The position numbers and the translations under genes were made by a program. Below the pieces are notes generated by a model. The model had not been told where the DNA came from. It did not search any database and saw only the letters and a list, made by a program, of their open reading frames with translations. Below, piece by piece: positions 59,871-64,000 of a stretch of DNA of 64,000 nt (positions are counted from its first letter, which is position 1; each line of letters opens with the position of its first letter). Source of the DNA: Yoonia sp034652275 (GTDB lineage Bacteria > Pseudomonadota > Alphaproteobacteria > Rhodobacterales > Rhodobacteraceae); contig NZ_JAXIWG010000001.1 of the NCBI RefSeq assembly GCF_034652275.1, positions 62,001 to 126,000 of the forward strand, read 5' to 3'.

Positions 59871-61058
59871 CTACCGTGTCGCGGTCACCGCCAGTGTGAC
59901 ATCCACCGCAAAGCCAAGGCTGCTTTCGTCGGCCATCGACGCGCCGACGCCGAAATCGCGGCGGTCCAGTGTCAGAGTGGCTGACATCCGGGCGGTATCG
60001 CCTTCGACTGTCAGATCGAAAGGGAAGCTGACCGGCACGGAGGCGCCTTTGATCGTCAGGGTGCCGTCGGCCGTGTAGCTGCCCGCGTTGGCGAGAATCA
60101 CGCCCGTGAAGGTCGCGGTGGGGTGGGCTGTACTGTCAAAGAAATCGGCCCCCATCGCTTGCGATGTCACCGACCCCAACGTCAGCGAGGTGATGGAAAT
60201 GGTCGTTGTGACCTCGCCCGCCTCGCCTGTCGCGGCGGGGTCGAAGCTGATCGCGGCGGTCCAGTCGGCGAAACTGCCAGTAACGGGGCTGCCTAATTGG
60301 GTGACGGTGATGCCGATCTGCCCTTCGGTGACGGTCCATTCGGAGGTGACTGCGGCCAGGGCCTCGGTCGGAACGGTTTCATGGTCACGGAACAGACCCG
60401 CCGCTGCGGCACCACCTGTGGCCAGTGCAAAGACGATCACGGCCCCCATCGGTGCGGCAAAGCTGCCTTTGTGTGCGGGTGTCGCGGGGGCGTCGGCCTT
60501 GCCGAACCACATCCGCCGCAGGGTGGCGTCCTTGTCGATGAAGTGGTGTTTCAGCGCGCCTGCGATATGCAGCAGGATCGAGGCGATCATGATCTTGCTG
60601 AACAGCCAGTGCAGCGCGGCGGCGGTTTCCGCCACGGGTTCGGACACCGGCACAAAAGGCAGGCTCTGCCCGATGGGCAGCCAGATTGGCGCAAAACCGC
60701 TGGTGGCGGCGTGATGCACCCAGCCTGTCAGCGGTACGGCGACAAGGCTGATGTAGAGCGTCCAGTGAACGATGGCGGCAACCGTCGACAGCGCCTTTTT
60801 ATCGGCGTTGATGTCGCCGGGCTTGGGCTGTGTCACCGCCCAGAGGATTCGCGCCAGCGCCACGGCGAACACGATCACGCCCAGTGTTTTATGAACCGAG
60901 AAAAGCTGCGCCTTCAGCGCCAGTTCCGCATCGGTCGCATAGGGCAACTGGTTCGCGATCACTCCCAAAGGGGCGATCAGCAGGATCAGCAGGGCGGTCA
61001 GCCAGTGAAAGGTCTTGGTGACGGTGCCATAGCTTTGGGCGGTGTTGGATGCGGACAT
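59871..61058 (-). CDS. cytochrome b561-YceI fusion protein
   Basis: This 395-aa protein joins two domains. The N-terminal part (about residues 1-185) is a four-helix cytochrome b561 with haem-ligand His in TKTFHWLTALL, LFSVHKTLG, IVHWTLY and LLHIAGALKHHFID. After a linker helix (about 205-225) comes a periplasmic YceI barrel (about 235-395; TEGQIGITVTQLGSPVTGSFADW, MGADFFDSTAHPTATFTG). The union suggests quinone or isoprenoid binding next to a haem. ATG at 61058 follows AAAGGG. Confidence 0.9.
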   Translation of the reverse strand: MSASNTAQSYGTVTKTFHWLTALLILLIAPLGVIANQLPYATDAELALKAQLFSVHKTLGVIVFAVALARILWAVTQPKPGDINADKKALSTVAAIVHWTLYISLVAVPLTGWVHHAATSGFAPIWLPIGQSLPFVPVSEPVAETAAALHWLFSKIMIASILLHIAGALKHHFIDKDATLRRMWFGKADAPATPAHKGSFAAPMGAVIVFALATGGAAAAGLFRDHETVPTEALAAVTSEWTVTEGQIGITVTQLGSPVTGSFADWTAAISFDPAATGEAGEVTTTISITSLTLGSVTSQAMGADFFDSTAHPTATFTGVILANAGSYTADGTLTIKGASVPVSFPFDLTVEGDTARMSATLTLDRRDFGVGASMADESSLGFAVDVTLAVTATR

Positions 61059-61225
61059 TGGAAACCCTTTCTGCAATGGATCGCAGATAGCACTGCCCTC
61101 GCAGCCCGCATAGTCGCTGCAGTGCAGAGACAATGTGCAAATCTGCGCGGTGCCCAGTTTGCTTGCCGTGTCCGGTTGCGCAGGGTAAACCCGCCAGAAC
61201 CGACAATAGATAGGAGCAAGGCCAG

Positions 61226-62164
61226 ATGCGGGCATTCGTTTTTCCCGGCCAAGGGGCGCAGACAATCGGGATGGGGCAGGCGCTGGCCGCCGCTTATCCC
61301 GCGGCAAAGGCCGTGTTCGACGAGGTCGATGACGCCTTGGGCGAAAAACTGTCCGCGCTGATCTGGGAGGGCGATATCGAGACGCTGACCCTGACGCAGA
61401 ACGCGCAGCCTGCGCTGATGGCCACATCTCTTGCCGCGATCCGCGCGCTAGAGGCCGAAGGCGTGGATGTCACGGCGGCGAGTTTCGTGGCTGGTCACAG
61501 CCTTGGCGAGTATTCCGCACTCGCCGCCGCCCGCGCGCTGACCGTCGCTGATACCGCGCGGCTGTTGCGCATCCGTGGCCGCGCGATGCAAGAGGCCGTG
61601 CCGGTGGGTCTGGGGGCGATGGCGGCGCTCTTGGGGCTGGACTTTGACCAAGCCCGCGCCGTGGCCGAAGAGGCCTCCCAAGGCGAGGTCTGCGAGGCCG
61701 CGAACGATAATGATCCGGGGCAGGTGGTTGTGTCCGGCCATAAGGCTGCCGTGGAACGCGCGCTGGACATCGCCAAGGCCAAGGGCGCCAAACGCGCGAT
61801 CCTGTTGCCGGTCAGCGCACCGTTTCATTGCAGCCTGATGGCCCCTGCGGCGGATGTGATGGCCGAAGCGCTGGATGGTGTGTCGATCACCGCGCCTGTC
61901 GTTGGGCTGGTCGCGAATGTGCTGGCCGATGTGGTCAGCGACCCTGCCGAGATTCGCAAACTGCTGGTGGCTCAGGTCACGGGATCGGTACGCTGGCGCG
62001 AAAGCGTGGCCTTCATGGCAGCGCAGGGTGTGACGGATGTTTACGAGATCGGGGCAGGCAAGGCCCTGTCCGGCATGGTCAAGCGTATCAACCGCGATCT
62101 GGCGGCCACGGCTGTCGGGTCGCCCGAAGATGTGGTGGCCATGGCTGCTGCGCTGCATGAATAA
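61226..62164 (+). CDS. fabD: malonyl-CoA:ACP transacylase
   Basis: This 312-aa enzyme moves malonyl groups to ACP for fatty acid synthesis. GQGAQ is at residues 8-12, the catalytic Ser in GHSLGEYSA at about residue 91, and the substrate-binding His in SAPFHCSLM at about 201. It is followed by fabG after 10 bp, then acpP and fabF, the normal fab order. Confidence 0.96.
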   Translation: MRAFVFPGQGAQTIGMGQALAAAYPAAKAVFDEVDDALGEKLSALIWEGDIETLTLTQNAQPALMATSLAAIRALEAEGVDVTAASFVAGHSLGEYSALAAARALTVADTARLLRIRGRAMQEAVPVGLGAMAALLGLDFDQARAVAEEASQGEVCEAANDNDPGQVVVSGHKAAVERALDIAKAKGAKRAILLPVSAPFHCSLMAPAADVMAEALDGVSITAPVVGLVANVLADVVSDPAEIRKLLVAQVTGSVRWRESVAFMAAQGVTDVYEIGAGKALSGMVKRINRDLAATAVGSPEDVVAMAAALHE

Positions 62165-62174
62165 AGGAAAACAG

Positions 62175-62912
62175 ATGTTTGATTTGAATGGAAAAAATGC
62201 GCTGATCACGGGTGCATCCGGTGGCATTGGCGGGGCCATCGCCAAGGCGCTTTACGAGGCAGGCGCGACTGTCGCTTTGTCCGGCACACGGGTGGAGCCG
62301 CTGCAGGCGCTCGCCGCCTCCTTGGGTGACCGCGCGCATGTGCTGCCTTGCAATCTGTCGGATGCCGACGCGGTCAACGCGCTGCCCAAACAGGCGGCCG
62401 AGCTGATGGGGTCCGTCGATATTTTGGTGAATAACGCGGGTATCACGCGCGATAACCTGTTTATGCGCATGTCGGACGAGGAATGGTCGTCGGTGCTGGA
62501 GGTGAACCTCACATCCACCATGCGCCTGTGCAAAGGTGTCATCCGTGGCATGATGAAGGCGCGCTGGGGGCGGATCGTGAATATCTCTTCCGTCGTGGGC
62601 GCGACCGGCAACCCGGGGCAGGCGAATTATGCAGCCTCCAAGGCAGGCATGGTCGGCATGTCGAAATCCATCGCCTACGAGGTCGCTAGCCGTGGCATCA
62701 CCGTCAATTGCGTGGCACCGGGTTTCATCACCACGGCCATGACCGACAAGCTGACGGACGACCAGAAATCCGCGATCCTGACGCAAGTCCCCGCAGGGCG
62801 TATGGGCGAGGCCGAAGAGATTGCGGCGGCGGTTTTGTATCTGGCGAGCAATGAGGCCGCCTATGTCACAGGCAGCACCTTGCATGTGAATGGCGGGATG
62901 GCCATGCTGTAG
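62175..62912 (+). CDS. fabG: 3-oxoacyl-ACP reductase
   Basis: This 245-aa short-chain dehydrogenase reduces 3-oxoacyl-ACP with NADPH. The cofactor motif TGASGGIGG is at about residues 12-20, NNAGITRDNLFMRM at about 86-99 is typical of FabG, and the catalytic Ser and Tyr-x3-Lys are in NISSVVGATGNPGQANYAASKAG. The C-terminal YVTGSTLHVNGGMAML closes the fold. It has an AAAGGAAAACAG leader just after fabD. Confidence 0.96.
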   Translation: MFDLNGKNALITGASGGIGGAIAKALYEAGATVALSGTRVEPLQALAASLGDRAHVLPCNLSDADAVNALPKQAAELMGSVDILVNNAGITRDNLFMRMSDEEWSSVLEVNLTSTMRLCKGVIRGMMKARWGRIVNISSVVGATGNPGQANYAASKAGMVGMSKSIAYEVASRGITVNCVAPGFITTAMTDKLTDDQKSAILTQVPAGRMGEAEEIAAAVLYLASNEAAYVTGSTLHVNGGMAML

Positions 62913-62934
62913 AACGGGCTGGCGGGGAAACCGT

Positions 62935-62962
62935 TTGCCAAGGCGGAATTCTCTGCTATTAG
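62935..62962 (+). promoter_or_regulatory. promoter of acpP
   Basis: The -35 TTGCCA (62935-62940) and -10 TATTAG (62957-62962) are separated by 16 bp, about 97 bp before the acpP ATG. A separate acpP promoter between fabG and acpP is common. Confidence 0.5.
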
Positions 62963-63058
62963 CCTCGCAGCTTGAATATGCGGTGAACTCCCGCTTTGCT
63001 ACATCCCGCAAGGGAATCTGAAAACGGGCGCTTGCCCAGAAAGACATGAGGAATTGAC

Positions 63059-63292
63059 ATGAGCGATGTCGCAGACCGCGTACGCAAGATCGTTGTAGAG
63101 CATCTTGGTGTTGAAGAAGACAAAGTGACGGAGACTGCGTCCTTCATCGATGATCTGGGTGCCGACAGCCTTGATACCGTCGAATTGGTCATGGCTTTCG
63201 AAGAGGAATTCGGGATCGAGATCCCCGATGATGCCGCCGAAACCATCCAGACTTTTGGCGACGCCGTGAAATTCATTTCCAGCGCGCAATAA
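63059..63292 (+). CDS. acpP: acyl carrier protein
   Basis: This 77-aa acidic carrier has the phosphopantetheine site DLGADSLDTVELVMAFEEEF with Ser37. It carries acyl intermediates for fatty acid synthesis and is probably the acyl donor partner of the LuxI enzyme encoded 17 kb away, from general knowledge. The start has a GAGGAA site. Confidence 0.97.
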   Translation: MSDVADRVRKIVVEHLGVEEDKVTETASFIDDLGADSLDTVELVMAFEEEFGIEIPDDAAETIQTFGDAVKFISSAQ

Positions 63293-63296
63293 GCTT

Positions 63297-63340
63297 CAAC
63301 CCTGCGGGGTTGCTGGCGGCGTCCTTCGGGGCGCCGTTTT
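63297..63340 (+). terminator. tandem hairpins and terminator after acpP
   Basis: A small hairpin CAACCC / GGGTTG (63297-63312) is followed by an 8-bp stem CGGCGTCC / GGGCGCCG with TTCG loop and TTTT (63317-63340). The second is a good intrinsic terminator. Confidence 0.75.
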
Positions 63341-63444
63341 GCTTTCAGGCGCGGGTTTGCGCCACAGCGCTGAACCCCGCCCTTGCCCCTTGCGGGCGGG
63401 CTGGGCTATCAAGTCGAAAACACACCAAGAGGTGAGGGCATCAA

Positions 63445-64000
63445 ATGCGTCGTGTCGTTGTAACTGGGCTGGGGCTGGTGACGCCGCTGGCCGACGGGGT
63501 CGAGAAAACTTGGGAACGCCTGCTGGCCGGGCAATCCGGCGCTGGCAAGATCACGGGGTTCGATCCCAGTCGCCTGACCACGCAATATGCCTGTGAAGTG
63601 CCTTTGGGCGATGGCACGGACGGCACCTTCAACGCCGATGCCTATATGGAGCCCAAGGAACAGCGCAAGGTCGATACCTTTATCCTTTTCGGCATGGCCG
63701 CCGCCCAGCAGGCGATCGAGGATTCGGGCTGGCAGCCGACCGAGCGTGCCGATCAGGAACGCACGGGCGTGATGATCGGGTCGGGGATCGGGGGGCTGAA
63801 TTCCATCGCCGACACGGCCGTGATGATGGCCGAAAAGGGCCCACGCCGCGTGTCGCCGTTCTTTGTGCCCGGTGCGCTGATCAACCTGATCTCGGGGCAG
63901 GTGTCGATCCGCTACGGGTTCCGTGGCCCGAACCATGCGCCAGTGACCGCTTGTTCCACAGGGGCGCATGCGATTGGCGATGCGTCGCGGCTGATCATGT
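63445..64000 (+). CDS. fabF: beta-ketoacyl-ACP synthase II (partial, runs off the window)
   Basis: The first 185 codons are present. MRRVVVTGLGLVTPLADGV begins the thiolase fold, GVMIGSGIGGLNSI follows, and the active-site Cys lies in VTACSTGAHAIGDASR at about residue 172. The rest, including the two catalytic His, is beyond the right edge. FabF elongates acyl-ACP in fatty acid synthesis. It follows acpP by 152 bp behind a terminator, with GAGGTGAGGG as a possible ribosome binding site. Confidence 0.95.
   Translation, partial: MRRVVVTGLGLVTPLADGVEKTWERLLAGQSGAGKITGFDPSRLTTQYACEVPLGDGTDGTFNADAYMEPKEQRKVDTFILFGMAAAQQAIEDSGWQPTERADQERTGVMIGSGIGGLNSIADTAVMMAEKGPRRVSPFFVPGALINLISGQVSIRYGFRGPNHAPVTACSTGAHAIGDASRLIM

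Noticed and set aside
1..64000. CRISPR array, complete insertion sequence or replication origin
   Set aside because: No regularly spaced repeats, transposase, DnaA-box cluster or parS-like cluster was seen.

Overview
The window reads as a chromosomal segment of a GC-rich alphaproteobacterium of the family Rhodobacteraceae, roseobacter group (Loktanella/Yoonia-like; the genus is a guess). Supporting signs are the soxBDAG sarcosine oxidase set, the ccmABCDG cluster downstream of yajC-secD-secF, a DUF1289-ruvX-ccmI set, a LuxR/LuxI locus, the DUF6314-bioY neighbourhood, and rpsF-rpsR-rplI near a fabD-fabG-acpP-fabF cluster. Most of the window is core genome with tightly packed, often 4-8 bp overlapping genes.

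Layout, left to right. 0.2-2.1 kb (minus): DUF1289, ruvX, ccmI. 2.3-7.9 kb (plus): sarcosine oxidase beta, a small membrane protein, an intrinsic terminator, then delta, alpha and gamma. 8-13.4 kb: Fe/Mn superoxide dismutase, a threonine dehydratase, a LOG-family protein, a LysM protein and an Atm1-type ABC exporter. 13.4-18.8 kb (minus): a small low-GC protein and a two-gene RND efflux system. 19-22.5 kb (plus): YfgM-like protein, bamB, der. 22.5-25.6 kb is an accessory patch: a TspO-like gene, a DUF2235 hydrolase gene flanked by 103-bp direct repeats (one repeat carries the relic start of a second TspO-like gene), and a low-GC lipoprotein. 25.6-30 kb: serS, a MAPEG protein, two DGPF/YCII proteins and an ECF42-type sigma factor. 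30-36 kb: yajC-secDF, a Mth938-like protein and ccmABCDG. 36-41.9 kb: an FAD monooxygenase, aconitase, a DUF1223 protein and an LpxL-like acyltransferase. 41.9-43.2 kb (minus): a three-gene nitrile hydratase/thiocyanate hydrolase-type enzyme. 43.2-46.4 kb: a FliG without flagellar neighbours, an autoinducer-binding protein lacking a DNA-binding domain, a full LuxR regulator and a LuxI synthase. 46.4-53.4 kb: purB, a DUF6314 protein, bioY, a probable orphan NTF2-fold immunity protein, glnA-glnB and the bifunctional NAD(P)HX repair enzyme. 53.5-64 kb: tRNA-Leu(UAG), tig, a low-GC secreted protein, rplI-rpsR-rpsF, two YceI proteins (one fused to cytochrome b561), a GNAT enzyme, then fabD, fabG, acpP and the start of fabF, which runs off the window.

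Functionally, ccmI at the left and ccmABCDG in the middle belong to one cytochrome c maturation pathway. YajC-SecDF, trigger factor, BamB and the YfgM-like protein serve protein export and envelope assembly. GlnA and GlnB form the nitrogen-assimilation pair. No CRISPR array, prophage, integrase or complete insertion sequence was seen. The observations most worth follow-up are the repeat-flanked DUF2235 gene with its TspO relic, the split hydratase operon in thiocyanate-hydrolase gene order, the quorum-sensing locus with its perfect 19-bp palindrome, and a REP-like element lying in frame inside the NAD(P)HX repair gene.
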